The translations under genes and the position numbers were made by a program. Below the pieces are notes generated by a model. That model was not told where the DNA came from, did no database searches, and saw nothing but the letters and a program-made list of their open reading frames with translations. DNA of 64,000 nt from Candidatus Pseudoscillospira falkowii (GTDB lineage: Bacteria; Bacillota; Clostridia; Oscillospirales; Oscillospiraceae). The stretch is from the NCBI GenBank assembly GCA_904374485.1, contig CAJFFX010000003.1:1-64000 (forward strand), given 5' to 3'. Shown one piece after another: positions 26,955 through 37,124 of this stretch. Numbering within the stretch: position 1 is the first letter of the stretch; each line of letters opens with the position of its first letter.

Positions 26955-28373
26955 TCATGCGGTTTCCTCCGCCGCCGCGGCTTTCGCTTTCGGCAGATAT
27001 TTGCCGATATGCTCCGGTTTGATGCGCTTGAGCTCGCTCTCGGGCAGGATGGAAAGCAGTTCCCACCCCAGATCCAGGGTCTCTTCGATGGAGCGGTCCT
27101 CCTCGCTGCCCTGGCTGACGTAGCGCTTTTCGAATTCGTCGGCAAAGCGTGCGTAAAGCAGGTCGGTGGGGCTCAGGGCCGCCGCCCCCAGGATGCTCAT
27201 GAGCTCCCGGTTTTCCTTGCCGGCGGCATAGGCGGCAAAAAGCTGGTTCATGGTGCCGGCGTGATCCTCCCGGGTGCGGCCCGGGCCGATGCCCTTGTCC
27301 TTCAGCCGGGAAAGGCTGGGCAGCACGTCCACCGGCGGATTGACGCCGGCGCGGTACAGCTGCCGGGAAAGGATGATCTGCCCCTCGGTGATATAGCCGG
27401 TCAGATCCGGGATGGGGTGGGTCTTGTCGTCCTCGGGCATGGTGAGGATGGGGATCAGGGTGATGGAGCCCCGCTTTCCCCGCTGCCGCCCGGCCCGCTC
27501 GTAAAGGCCGGCCAGGTCGGTGTAGAGATAACCGGGGTAGCCCCGGCGGCCGGGAACCTCCTTTTTTGCGGCGGACACCTCCCGCAGGGCCTCGGCGTAG
27601 TTGGTGATGTCAGTCATGATGACCAGCACGTGCATGTCTTTTTCAAAGGCCAGGTACTCCGCCGCCGTCAGGGCCATGCGGGGCGCGGCGATGCGCTCCA
27701 CCACCGCCTCGCCGGCCAGATTGGTGAAAAGCACCGTGCGCTCGAGGGCCCCGGTGCGCCGGAATTCCTGCACAAAAAAGTCGGCCTCTTCAAAGGTGAT
27801 GCCGATGGCGGCGAACACCACGGCAAAATTACCTTCTGTCGCTTTGCCGGCGGTATCGCCCAGCACCTTGGCCTGCCGGGCGATCTGGGCGGCCAGGGCG
27901 GCATGGGGCAGGCCGGAGCCGGAGAAAATGGGCAGCTTCTGGCCGCGCACCAGGGTGTTCAGCCCGTCGATGGCGGAGATGCCCGTCTGGATAAATTCGT
28001 TGGGATAGTCCCGGCCGGCGGGATTCATGGGCAGACCGTTGATATCCCGGTATGCTTCAGCCAGGATCTCGGGTCCGCCGTCGGCGGGCCGGCCCATGCC
28101 GCTGAACACTCGCCCCAGCATGTCGCCGGACACCCCCAGCTGCAGCGGATGGCCCAAAAAGCGGACGGCGGCGTCCGCCAGGCGGATACCGGCGGAGGAC
28201 TCAAACAACTGGACCACGGCCTTGTCGCCGTTGACCTCCAACACCTGGCAGCGGCGCACTGTGTCGTCACTGAGCCGGATCTCCCCCAGCTCGGCGTAGG
28301 TCACGTCCCGGACGCCGCTGACGACCATCAGTGGGCCGGAGATCTCCCGAATGGTGCGGTATTCCCGGATCAT
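26955..28373 (-). CDS. V-type ATP synthase subunit B
   Basis: [58 protein letters not shown]. Confidence 0.95.
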   Translation of the reverse strand: MIREYRTIREISGPLMVVSGVRDVTYAELGEIRLSDDTVRRCQVLEVNGDKAVVQLFESSAGIRLADAAVRFLGHPLQLGVSGDMLGRVFSGMGRPADGGPEILAEAYRDINGLPMNPAGRDYPNEFIQTGISAIDGLNTLVRGQKLPIFSGSGLPHAALAAQIARQAKVLGDTAGKATEGNFAVVFAAIGITFEEADFFVQEFRRTGALERTVLFTNLAGEAVVERIAAPRMALTAAEYLAFEKDMHVLVIMTDITNYAEALREVSAAKKEVPGRRGYPGYLYTDLAGLYERAGRQRGKRGSITLIPILTMPEDDKTHPIPDLTGYITEGQIILSRQLYRAGVNPPVDVLPSLSRLKDKGIGPGRTREDHAGTMNQLFAAYAAGKENRELMSILGAAALSPTDLLYARFADEFEKRYVSQGSEEDRSIEETLDLGWELLSILPESELKRIKPEHIGKYLPKAKAAAAEETA

Positions 28374-30148
28374 GGTTCCTGTCCTCCTTTCGCGGCAGCC
28401 TGTTCGATCTGCGCTTCCATATCGCGTTCCATGGCCGCATAGGCCTGCGCGTATTCGCCGGCGGGCACGCTTTTGGCCCGGCCGACGGCCGCCCGGACGG
28501 GGAGGGCGAACAGCGCGTCTGCCGCGGCGCCCTGGTCGGCGGCGGCGCGGCACAGCCGATCGTAATGCAGGATCATGGCCAACAGCTTTTCCTGTCGGTC
28601 ATAGGCGGAGTAGGCGTCGACGTCCATAAAGGAATTCTGCTGCAGAAAATCTTCCCGGAGCATCCTGGCGGTCTCCAGAGTGATCTGATCCTTTGGGGAC
28701 AGGGCGTCCCTGCCCACCAGCTGAACGACCTCGTTGAGGGCGGCTTCCTCCTGTAGAATGGCCAGGGCCCGCTCCCGGTTTTCCAGAAACGCCCCGCCCA
28801 AGTGCGCGTCGTACCAGGGCTGCAGGGCGTCCAGATAGAGGGAGTAGGACCGGAGCCAGTTGATTGCGGGAAAGTGGCGGCGATAGGCCAGGGCGGCGTC
28901 CAGGGCCCAGAACACCTTGACGATGCGCATGGTGGCCTGGCTCACGGGCTCGCTGAGGTCGCCGCCGGGCGGGGACACCGCCCCCACGGCAGTGAGGGAA
29001 CCCCGGCGCTCCTCGCCGTTGCCGCACAGGCACGCCACGCTGCCCGCCCGCTCGTAAAACTGGGCCAGGCGGGAGGCGAGATAGGCAGGGTAGCCCTCCT
29101 CGCCGGGCATCTCCTCCAGGCGGCCGGACATCTCCCGCAGGGCCTCGGCCCAGCGGGAGGTCGAGTCGGCGATGACCGCCACGTCGCAGCCCATGTCCCG
29201 GAAGTATTCGGCGATGGTGATGCCGGTGTAGATGGAGGCCTCCCGGGCGGCCACAGGCATGTCGGAGGTGTTGGCGATGAGCACCGTGCGCTTCATCAGG
29301 GACTGGCCCGTGCGGGGGTCCACCAGGGCGGGGAACTCCCGGAGCACATCGGTCATCTCGTTGCCCCGCTCGCCGCAGCCGATGTAGACCACCACGTCCA
29401 CGTCGGCCCACTTGGCGATCTGATGCTGCATGACGGTCTTACCAGAGCCGAAGGGGCCGGGGATGGCGGCGGTGCCGCCCTTGGCCACGGGAAACAGGGT
29501 GTCCACAATGCGCTGGCCGGTCAGCAGCGGCTGCGCCGGCGGATACTTCTGCCGGTAGGGCCGGCCCACGCGCACGGGCCACTTCTGCATCATGGTCAAC
29601 GCGCGCTCCTCCCCGCTGTCCAGGGTGAGGACGGCCACCGGCTCGGTCACAGTGAAGCCGCCGCCCCGGATGGACGCCACCGCGCCGCTGAGTCCCGGCG
29701 GCACCATGATTTTATGGAGAATGGAATCCGTTTCCTGCACAGTGCCCAGCACGTCGCCGCCGGTCACCCGGTCGCCGGGCCGGACCACCGGGACGAAGGT
29801 CCACTTCTTTTTCCGGTCCAGGGCGGGCACCTCCACGCCCCGGGGCAGGCTGTTGGTCCCGGTCTTTTCCAGGATGCCCTCCAGGGGACGCTGGATGCCG
29901 TCGTAAATGGTTTCGATCAGGCCGGGCCCCAGCTCCACGGACAGCGGCGCGCCGGTGGTCTCCACCGCCGCGCCGGGGCCCAGGCCGGAGGTCTCTTCAT
30001 AGACCTGGATCGAAGCCGTGCCGCCGCTCATATTCAGGATCTCGCCGATCAGCCGCTGCGCACCCACGCGCACCACGTCGGCCATGCCGGCCTCCTCCAT
30101 GCCCGTAGCCACCACCAGCGGCCCGGAGACCTTGACGATTTTACCCAT
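28370..30148 (-). CDS. V-type ATP synthase subunit A
   Basis: P-loop [43 protein letters not shown] overlap with subunit B. Confidence 0.96.
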   Translation of the reverse strand: MGKIVKVSGPLVVATGMEEAGMADVVRVGAQRLIGEILNMSGGTASIQVYEETSGLGPGAAVETTGAPLSVELGPGLIETIYDGIQRPLEGILEKTGTNSLPRGVEVPALDRKKKWTFVPVVRPGDRVTGGDVLGTVQETDSILHKIMVPPGLSGAVASIRGGGFTVTEPVAVLTLDSGEERALTMMQKWPVRVGRPYRQKYPPAQPLLTGQRIVDTLFPVAKGGTAAIPGPFGSGKTVMQHQIAKWADVDVVVYIGCGERGNEMTDVLREFPALVDPRTGQSLMKRTVLIANTSDMPVAAREASIYTGITIAEYFRDMGCDVAVIADSTSRWAEALREMSGRLEEMPGEEGYPAYLASRLAQFYERAGSVACLCGNGEERRGSLTAVGAVSPPGGDLSEPVSQATMRIVKVFWALDAALAYRRHFPAINWLRSYSLYLDALQPWYDAHLGGAFLENRERALAILQEEAALNEVVQLVGRDALSPKDQITLETARMLREDFLQQNSFMDVDAYSAYDRQEKLLAMILHYDRLCRAAADQGAAADALFALPVRAAVGRAKSVPAGEYAQAYAAMERDMEAQIEQAAAKGGQEP

Positions 30149-30196
30149 AGGCTGTTACCTTCTTTCTGCCGCCCAGCGGCCCAAAAAAGAACGGGG

Positions 30197-30459
30197 ATTC
30201 CTAAGGGGCTCCACCCCTTAGGAATTCGCCCGCAGGGCGAATTGAACTGAAACCGTGCGGAGCAGGACACAAGGTGAATTGCCCCGCAGGGGCAAGAGAG
30301 GGCCCCCTGGGGGGTGCGCCTGCGCAGCACTCCTTAACCTGCGGCCGCGGCGGCCGCAGCCACCCGCGCCGTGCGCGGGTGATGGGGGTATCGGGAAGGC
30401 TGTGCCGCAGTATGCGGCGCGGTCTTCCCGTATCTAGGGGGAACGGAGTTCCCCCCTAG
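30197..30459. repeat. Array of about eight consecutive hairpins between V-ATPase subunit F and A genes
   Basis: Stems read directly: 30197-30225 (12 bp), 30223-30243 (9 bp), 30279-30295 (7 bp), 30311-30333, 30339-30359 (9 bp), 30361-30381 (9 bp), 30392-30430 (18 bp with 3 G.U), 30434-30459 (11 bp, 1-nt bulge). Mostly 3-nt loops. Confidence 0.9.
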
Positions 30460-30764
30460 AGGATGTCGGCGCCCACCGCCCGCTCCACGGCGCGCGTGAT
30501 CTGCGCCGCGCCGGCGCCCAGGGTCCCTTCCCTGCCGGGGATGAGCACGACGGCGGGCGCGGGCGTGTCCCGATAGCGGTCGATCTCCTCGGCCAGGGCG
30601 GCGGCATACCCTTCGGTAAGGCAGATCACCGCCCAGCCGCCGTGCGCCAGGTCCCGGAATATGCGCCGGGCTTCCTCCGCCGTTTCCGCCGGGAATACCG
30701 CCGCGCCCAGGAGCCGGAAGCCCAGGACGCTGTCCCGGTCGCCCAGCACTGCGATCTTATCCAT
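30456..30764 (-). CDS. V-type ATP synthase subunit F
   Basis: MDKIAVLGDRDSVLGFRLLGAAVFPAETAEEARRIF; stop codon lies inside the last hairpin of the array. Confidence 0.88.
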   Translation of the reverse strand: MDKIAVLGDRDSVLGFRLLGAAVFPAETAEEARRIFRDLAHGGWAVICLTEGYAAALAEEIDRYRDTPAPAVVLIPGREGTLGAGAAQITRAVERAVGADIL

Positions 30765-31752
30765 AGGGCGCACGCAGCCTTTCCCGGATGGCGTCCGCCC
30801 CCAGCCCCGCCATGCGCCCCCGCAGGAGGAGGCGCACCGCGGTCAGCTCATTTTCCGCGGCGGTCAGATATCCGATCACCGGCGCTTCGCCGAAGGCCGT
30901 ATACCGCCCTCCGGCCGCATAGCGGAGCACCGCGTCGTCACAGAGTTTTTCAAAGCGGGCGAGCCGCCCGCCGCGCAGAGCCGCCCCAGCGGCGGCCGCC
31001 GCCTCCTTCAGCGGCGAAGCGGCGCAGGCTTCCTCCAGTCCGCCCCCCGCGGCGGCCTGCAGCAGGCGGCCGGCGGCGATGGCGCCGCCCGGCAGCAGCG
31101 CGTCCTTGAGACGCTCCACGCCCATTCCCCGGCGCAGGGCGCGCACGGCGGCGCGCAGATTGGCGCTGTCGATCCGAAGGCGGATCAGGCCCGCAAGGAA
31201 GGCGCTGCCGCTCTCCCGGGCCAGGCTGCCGAGCTCTGCAAAGCAGGACCGGTCCAGCGCGAAGTCCGCCCCTTGGGGTCCTCCGGCGCGCAGCGCGTCC
31301 CGCCCCGCCGCAGCGGCGCGCTGCAGCGGGGGCGGCAGACCCCGCAGGTCGGCGCTGCGCATCGCTTCCCGCAGTTCCGCGGGGCGCACCCGGCCCGCAT
31401 CCGTCAGCAACGGCGCCGGATCGGCTCCGGCGGCCTCCGCCTTCAAAAGGGCTTTGATATTTTGATAATCATACGGCGCGCGGAACACGTCGATGATGCG
31501 CCTCTCCGGCGAGGCGCGGTACAGCGCGCGGAAGATCTCCCTCCGCCGGGCGGCCAGGGCGTCCTCCAGGCTCTGCTCGCTCAGGCGCGGCAGTTCTTCA
31601 TAGCCGCACTCCTGCAGCACCCCGGCGGCCGCTTCGGCCGTGGGCGCTTCCAGCATCCGCTCCGCCTGGGCGCGGGAAAGGAGCCGGCGCTCCATGGCCC
31701 TGACCCGGGCGGAGAGGTACAGATAATCGGTGTCTACAGCGGCATGCGTCAC
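30757..31752 (-). CDS. V-type ATP synthase subunit C (GTG start proposed)
   Basis: VTHAAVDTDYLYLSARVRAMERRLLSRAQAERML; RBS-like GAGAGGGGTG upstream; position in operon. Confidence 0.85.
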   Translation of the reverse strand: MTHAAVDTDYLYLSARVRAMERRLLSRAQAERMLEAPTAEAAAGVLQECGYEELPRLSEQSLEDALAARRREIFRALYRASPERRIIDVFRAPYDYQNIKALLKAEAAGADPAPLLTDAGRVRPAELREAMRSADLRGLPPPLQRAAAAGRDALRAGGPQGADFALDRSCFAELGSLARESGSAFLAGLIRLRIDSANLRAAVRALRRGMGVERLKDALLPGGAIAAGRLLQAAAGGGLEEACAASPLKEAAAAAGAALRGGRLARFEKLCDDAVLRYAAGGRYTAFGEAPVIGYLTAAENELTAVRLLLRGRMAGLGADAIRERLRAPYG

Positions 31753-31756
31753 GGTT

Positions 31757-32371
31757 TCACCCCTCTCTTCCGTTGCGCGGCGCTTCGGCAAAGAGGATCT
31801 TCGCCGCTTCGGCGGCCGCTTCTTCGCGGACCTGGCGCGCCAGCGCTTCAAAGGCACAGTTGATCTCCACCGCGCCGCCCCGCAGGATGCACCCTCCCCG
31901 CAGAGGGCGCGTTTCCCCGCTGAGGGTGAGCCCGCCCCGCCCCAGCTTTTTGTTGGCGGCGGCCACGGCCTGCGCACCCACCCGGGTGCGGTCGCCCGGG
32001 GAGAAGATCACCGCTTCCCGGCCGGTGACGGCGGCCCGGGCGGCCAAATCGGCCAGCAGCGCCGCATACGCCCCGTCGGGCAGGGCCGTCAACCGGGCCA
32101 GCGCCTCTTCAAAGGCCCGGTCCAGCAGTTCCTGCTTCGCGCCCAGCGCCCGCTTTCCCGCTTCCGCCCGGGCCGCCGTGGCCAGGCGCGCTTCCCGGGC
32201 CGCGGCCTCTTTTTCGCCCCGGTCCAGGATCTCCCGGGCTTCCCGCCGCGCCCGGGCTTCATACGACGCGCAGAGCGCCTCTGCCCGGCGGCGGGCGTCG
32301 GCGAGGATCCCGCCGGCCTCGGCCCGGGCATCCGCTTCGATGCGCTGCGTGATTTTTTCAATGCCGTTCAT
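31757..32371 (-). CDS. V-type ATP synthase subunit E
   Basis: MNGIEKITQRIEADARAEAGGILADARRRAEAL coiled coil; operon position. Confidence 0.85.
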   Translation of the reverse strand: MNGIEKITQRIEADARAEAGGILADARRRAEALCASYEARARREAREILDRGEKEAAAREARLATAARAEAGKRALGAKQELLDRAFEEALARLTALPDGAYAALLADLAARAAVTGREAVIFSPGDRTRVGAQAVAAANKKLGRGGLTLSGETRPLRGGCILRGGAVEINCAFEALARQVREEAAAEAAKILFAEAPRNGREG

Positions 32372-32421
32372 GGCTCGTGCTCCGTCCTTTCCGATGGAAA
32401 ATTCCCCCCGCGCCGGCGCGC

Positions 32422-32901
32422 TCACAGAAAGACCAGCATTAAAAACGACGCCAGTAGGCAGAGGATCGCATAAAACTCCACCATGATGGCCATGATGATG
32501 CCCTTGGACAGCTCCTCCGGCCGCCGGGCCACCAGCGAGATGCCCGCCGCGGCGCAGCGGCCCTGGGCCACGGCGGTAAAGTACCCGCCGATGCCCATGG
32601 GCAGGCAGGCAAAGCAGTAGCCCAGGCCCTGGGCGATGGTCATGTCCGCTGCCGTTCCGCCGATGACGCCCATCTGAAACAGGGCGAAAAACCAGATGAC
32701 CAGGCCGTACAGGCCCTGGGTGCCGGGGATGATCTCCAGGATCAGGCACTGGGCAAACCGGCCGGGGTCCTCGGACAGCACGCCGGCGGCGGCTTCGCCC
32801 ACGAAGCCCACGCCGCGGCCGGAGCCGGCGCAGGCCAGCCCCACCGCCAAGGCGGAGCCGATCACGGCGACCTGCAGGCCGCAATCTGCCAGAAATTCCA
32901 T
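32422..32901 (-). CDS. V-type ATP synthase subunit K (proteolipid)
   Basis: Two-hairpin proteolipid; LEIIPGTQGLYG, AVAQGRCAAAG, GIIMAIMVEFYAIL. Confidence 0.92.
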   Translation of the reverse strand: MEFLADCGLQVAVIGSALAVGLACAGSGRGVGFVGEAAAGVLSEDPGRFAQCLILEIIPGTQGLYGLVIWFFALFQMGVIGGTAADMTIAQGLGYCFACLPMGIGGYFTAVAQGRCAAAGISLVARRPEELSKGIIMAIMVEFYAILCLLASFLMLVFL

Positions 32902-32902
32902 A

Positions 32903-34867
32903 TCACTGTTCCTCCTCTGTGATATCCACATATTGGGTGTCGTATTCCAAAGGGCGGAAGGGGACGCCGCCCTCCTTGTAGAACTTGCTGAAAAATTCCA
33001 GATACTGCAGGCGGGCCGCATGGACATAGGTGCCGATCAGATTGACGCCGATGTTGAAGCCGTGGCCGACCAGAAACACCGCCGCAAACAGCAGCACGCC
33101 CCACACCGTCCGCCCGCCCAGCGCCCCCAGGGTGTTGAACACCTGGGCGATGACGGCGGTGGCCAGCATCAGCGCCATCAGGCGGGAATAGGACAAAATG
33201 TCGGAAAGCCAGCCGGTGATGCCGTACAGGCTGCCCACGCCGCCGAGAAGTTTGCCGGGCAGCGTTTTCGCATGGCGGCCCTGGGTCAGGATCAGCGCCA
33301 GCACGCCGGCGGCGAGCACCGCCGGTCCGCCGCCCAGCGCCAGGCCGGCGATGCCCGCGAACACGATCCACCAGGGCGCCGTGTCCAAAAGGCCGTCGAG
33401 GCCCGCCCCGTCGCGAAAGCCCATATAGATATGGATGAGCTGGCCGGTGAACAGATGCACCGCGCCGATGCCCAGCGCCGCGAGCAGCGCCGTCATGGGC
33501 GCGCCCACGGGACTGAAGGCGACGCCGGCGCAGAAGGCCGCCATCCAGCCGGGCATCGCCGTCCCCGGCAGGAAGGTCTCGTAGAACACCTCCAGAAAAT
33601 TGCCGAAAAAGCCGCCGGTGAACAGGCCGCACACAAGCGTGGAAAGCCCCAGATACTGCCCCAGCTGGAACATCTGCCCCAGGGTCTTTTTCGGGCGGTA
33701 CAGCCTGGATGCCGCCAGGGACGCGGCAAAGATCAGCGCGCCGTAGGCCACATCCGCAAACATGAAGCCGAAAAAGAAAATATAAAAGAAAAAGATCAGC
33801 GGATTGGGGTCGATGCCGTTGTAGGCCGGCAGGGAGTACATTTCCGTCACCATGTTCATGCACTGCATCCACCGGGGATTCCGCAGCAAAGTGGGCGGCG
33901 TTTCTCCCTCCGCCGGTTCCGCCAGTTCCCAGGCGCAGGGGAGTTCCGCCAGCGCCCCCTCCAGCCGATCCAGCCGGTCCGCCGCGGTCCATCCCTCCAG
34001 GAAGACCACCGCACCGCCGGCGAGCATCTTTTCCCCGGCGGCAGCCCGGGCGGCCGCCTGCCGCGCCCGGTCCGCCGCGATCTCCAACTCCCGGCGCCGG
34101 GGCGCAAAGGACGCGATCTCCGCTTCCAGCGCCCCGCGCGCCCGTGCGAGATCCGCCCCCTCGGCTCTGGCGGCGGCAAGGGCCTCGCCGGGGGTGCCGG
34201 CGGTGTCCCGGAAATGCACCGCGGCGGCGGAGAAGGGACGCAGGGCCTCCATGGCCCGCCCCTGCTCTTCCCTGCGGCAGATCAGGAGAAGATACCGCGC
34301 CTGGCGGTCCTGCCCCGCCGGAAACAGCGCCGCCGCGGCCGCCGTCTGGGAGAGCGCCGCTTCCAGGGCCTCCGGCGGCGCCGAAAGCGGCGCCGTGAGA
34401 TAAGTCAGCTGCGCCGTCCGGGTCTGCGTCAGCTCCAGGGGCAGATCCAGGGCCGTCCAGGGCGCCAGCGCTTCTTCCCGGGCGGCAAGGCCCGCCGCCC
34501 GGGCGCGGAGTCCCTCGATGTCCCGGGCGCAGCGGCCGATCTGCCGGGCTGCGTCCAGCGCCCGGGCCTGGGCCTGTGGGCTGAGGAAAGCTTCCTCGGA
34601 GATCGCGCTGCGCCGGATGAGCAGCCCGGAGCGCGCCGGCGCATAGCGCTTCAGCGCGGCCAGGGCGGCGGCGATGGTCTTTTCCTGCGCCTTCGCCTCC
34701 CCGGTGCCGGCGGCGCGGCGCAGCAGCGCAGCCCAGGCCGGATCGGCCAGGCAGCGCTCGCCGGCGGTGATCTCCACGCAGCCGGCGCTCTGCAGGCGGA
34801 GCAGCAGCGTCTCCTGCGCTTCCCGCAGGGCGACGAGCCGCAGGCGTTTCATTTTCACAATGGCCAT
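32903..34867 (-). CDS. V-type ATP synthase subunit I
   Basis: MAIVKMKRLRLVALREAQETLLLRLQSAGCVEI; C-terminal TMs with SRLMALMLATAVIAQVFN and VGHGFNIGVNLIGTYVHAARLQYLEFFSKFYKEGG. Confidence 0.93.
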   Translation of the reverse strand: MAIVKMKRLRLVALREAQETLLLRLQSAGCVEITAGERCLADPAWAALLRRAAGTGEAKAQEKTIAAALAALKRYAPARSGLLIRRSAISEEAFLSPQAQARALDAARQIGRCARDIEGLRARAAGLAAREEALAPWTALDLPLELTQTRTAQLTYLTAPLSAPPEALEAALSQTAAAAALFPAGQDRQARYLLLICRREEQGRAMEALRPFSAAAVHFRDTAGTPGEALAAARAEGADLARARGALEAEIASFAPRRRELEIAADRARQAAARAAAGEKMLAGGAVVFLEGWTAADRLDRLEGALAELPCAWELAEPAEGETPPTLLRNPRWMQCMNMVTEMYSLPAYNGIDPNPLIFFFYIFFFGFMFADVAYGALIFAASLAASRLYRPKKTLGQMFQLGQYLGLSTLVCGLFTGGFFGNFLEVFYETFLPGTAMPGWMAAFCAGVAFSPVGAPMTALLAALGIGAVHLFTGQLIHIYMGFRDGAGLDGLLDTAPWWIVFAGIAGLALGGGPAVLAAGVLALILTQGRHAKTLPGKLLGGVGSLYGITGWLSDILSYSRLMALMLATAVIAQVFNTLGALGGRTVWGVLLFAAVFLVGHGFNIGVNLIGTYVHAARLQYLEFFSKFYKEGGVPFRPLEYDTQYVDITEEEQ

Positions 34868-35190
34868 GGCATATCCACGATCCTTCCGGCAATGTATTCC
34901 GCCGCCGCGTCCAGCCGCCCTTCGGCCGCCCGGCACAGGGCCCGGCATTCCTCCGCCCGCTCCTGCAGCAGCGCCTCTGCCCGCCGGGCACCCCGCTCCT
35001 CCGCCGCCTGCACCGCAAGGGCTGCCTGCCGCTCCGCTTCGACCCGGGCCCGGGCGACCTGTTCCCGCCCGGCCCGCTCGGCGTCGGAGACGATCCGCCC
35101 GGCCTCCGCTTCGGCGTCCTGCACCTGTTTTCGGGCGCGCTCTTCCCACGCCATGATCTCTCTGACCGCTTCCAGCGCCGTTTCCACCAT
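34855..35190 (-). CDS. V-type ATP synthase subunit G/H-like peripheral stalk protein
   Basis: Ala/Glu-rich coiled coil; first gene of the operon. Confidence 0.75.
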   Translation of the reverse strand: MVETALEAVREIMAWEERARKQVQDAEAEAGRIVSDAERAGREQVARARVEAERQAALAVQAAEERGARRAEALLQERAEECRALCRAAEGRLDAAAEYIAGRIVDMPWPL

Positions 35191-35321
35191 CGCCGTCGCC
35201 CCTTTCTACGCCGCAAGGCTCTGCGGCGACTTTGGTTTCCCGTTTCTCTGCATACGCATCGTCTTTGTAGATTTTTCCTCAGTTTCTCCCGTTTTATGCC
35301 CCGCGGCACGGAAAAAGAAAA

Positions 35322-35360
35322 AAAACGTCCGGCGCGGCAGATCGCCGCGCCGGACGTTTT
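35322..35360 (-). terminator. Intrinsic terminator-like hairpin between panK and the V-ATPase operon
   Basis: AAAACGTCCGGCGCGG...CCGCGCCGGACGTTTT. Confidence 0.75.
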
Positions 35361-35379
35361 TTCATTTTTCGGACGCCGC

Positions 35380-36219
35380 TCAATCCTGTTCCATGGCGCA
35401 CAGCAGCGCGCCGGCGGCGGTGACAAAGCTCGGCATGCCGGCTTTGACAAAGCGGATGCCGCTCAGATCCTCAAAGAGATCGAAGACCTCCCGGGAGCCG
35501 GGCAGGTCTGCCAGGGTGCCCGCCAGGATGGCCGTATCGCAGTTCACGCTGCGGCAGGCCAGCATGGCCTCGGTGCCCACCACCTCCAAAATCAGGTTCA
35601 CCAGCGCCGCCGCCGCGTCCTTTTCGCTGACGCCGTCCTCGGGCCGGAGCTTTCCGAAATTGGACAGCGTCAGCCGCTGGTCCAGGCTTTCAAGATCCTT
35701 CAGTTCCAGGTCGGCCACGGCAATGTCGGCGTTGCGGCGGTCGCCCTTGCTGGCGAGATGGGTGATCTCCGTGTAGTTGGCCGAGCCCACCAGGCGGGAG
35801 CCAAGGCCCATCAGCGTGCCGCCGCCCACGGCGGAGCCGAAGATGTGGCGGGGCGCTTTGCCCTGCTCGGCGTAGACCAGGGCCGTGCCCGTGCCCATAT
35901 TGACCACCACGCCCTTTTCCCGGGCGCTGAAGCGCAGGGCGCCGGCGGCCATGGCCTCGATCTCATTGATCCGGCGCACAGGGACGTCCAGGATCCTGTC
36001 CCCCGCTTCGGCGGCGCGGCCGCCGGTGACGGCCACATAGGCAAAATCCTCCTCCGTCAGGGCGTTGTCCGCGGCAAAGCGGCTCAGGGCCGCGCCGAAG
36101 GTCTTGTGGTCTCCCATGGGACCCATGCGCATGGGGACGATGAACTTCTTTCCGTCCTCCGTCATGGCCATCAGCTTTGTGGAGGAACTGCCCGCGTCCA
36201 GTCCGAGGATCAGCTTCAT
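35380..36219 (-). CDS. coaW: Type II pantothenate kinase
   Basis: MKLILGLDAGSSSTKLM; VVNMGTGTALVYAE; FGSAVGGGTLMGLGSRLVG. Confidence 0.85.
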   Translation of the reverse strand: MKLILGLDAGSSSTKLMAMTEDGKKFIVPMRMGPMGDHKTFGAALSRFAADNALTEEDFAYVAVTGGRAAEAGDRILDVPVRRINEIEAMAAGALRFSAREKGVVVNMGTGTALVYAEQGKAPRHIFGSAVGGGTLMGLGSRLVGSANYTEITHLASKGDRRNADIAVADLELKDLESLDQRLTLSNFGKLRPEDGVSEKDAAAALVNLILEVVGTEAMLACRSVNCDTAILAGTLADLPGSREVFDLFEDLSGIRFVKAGMPSFVTAAGALLCAMEQD

Positions 36220-36953
36220 GCCTCCTGCACCTCCTTGAGATAGGTTTCCACCTGCTGCAGCTGCTGCGGCGTGTTCACACCCAGCATCTCCTCGGCCGTG
36301 CAGGCCGCGCAGACGCCCACGCGGCCGCCCTCCGCCTGCAGAATGGCGGGCACGTCCGTCAGGTAATATTCCCCCTGGGCGTTGTCGTTTTTCAGCTGCC
36401 CCAGGGCAGCGAAGAGCTTTTTCGCGTCGAATACATAAACGCCCGCGTTCAGCTCGCGGATCTTTTTCTGCTCCGCCGTGCAGTCCTTATCCTCCACCAC
36501 CCGGTCAAAGGTGCCGTCGGCCCGGCGCAGGATGCGGCCGTAGGGCAGATCCTCCCGGCACACCGCCGCCAGGATCGTGCAGACGTTGCCCTCCCTTTCG
36601 TGGGTTTCAAACATGGTGCGGTAGGTCTCCTCCTGCATCAGGGGCATGTCGCCGCAGCAGACCAGCACGGGGCCGTCGTATCCCGCCAGGGCCTCCCGCG
36701 CGCAGGACACGGCGTGGCCCGTGCCCAGCTGCTCTTCCTGCACGGCGAAGGGATAGCCCGCAAAGGCCTTCTCCACCATCTCCCGCTTATAGCCGGCCAC
36801 GATCACGATGTCCTCCCGCTCCAAAAACCGCAGGCCCTCCAGCACATAGCCCAGCAGGGGCTTTCCCAGGGCTGTGCGCAGCACCTTGGGCAGGTCGCAG
36901 TTTTCCGTCTGCAGGCGTGTTCCCTTGCCCGCGGCCAAAACAATGGCTTTCAT
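36216..36953 (-). CDS. Nucleotidyltransferase (GlmU N-terminal-like sugar-nucleotide pyrophosphorylase)
   Basis: MKAIVLAAGKGTRLQTENCDLPKVLRTALGKPLLGYVLEGL; no left-handed beta-helix acyltransferase domain follows. Confidence 0.85.
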   Translation of the reverse strand: MKAIVLAAGKGTRLQTENCDLPKVLRTALGKPLLGYVLEGLRFLEREDIVIVAGYKREMVEKAFAGYPFAVQEEQLGTGHAVSCAREALAGYDGPVLVCCGDMPLMQEETYRTMFETHEREGNVCTILAAVCREDLPYGRILRRADGTFDRVVEDKDCTAEQKKIRELNAGVYVFDAKKLFAALGQLKNDNAQGEYYLTDVPAILQAEGGRVGVCAACTAEEMLGVNTPQQLQQVETYLKEVQEA

Positions 36954-37124
36954 TCGATCCCATCCCATCTATTGCAAAAATTTTTTGTTTCGCGTTGGCA
37001 GGGCCTATTGTATCATAGAAAAACCTTCCTGTCTAAATTTTTTATGATTTCCATCCTTTCGACAGATACTGATAGCGCATCGTTTCCAAAAGCGAATCAA
37101 CGCATCGAAAGGTGGAATGTTTCT

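Noticed and set aside
30197-30459. Hairpin array as a CRISPR array
   Set aside because: Hairpins differ in sequence and spacing; no conserved direct repeat and no cas genes in the window.
32696-35776. 1026-aa plus-strand ORF opposite V-ATPase subunits
   Set aside because: Antisense to confident subunit I, K and G/H genes; no recognisable domain.
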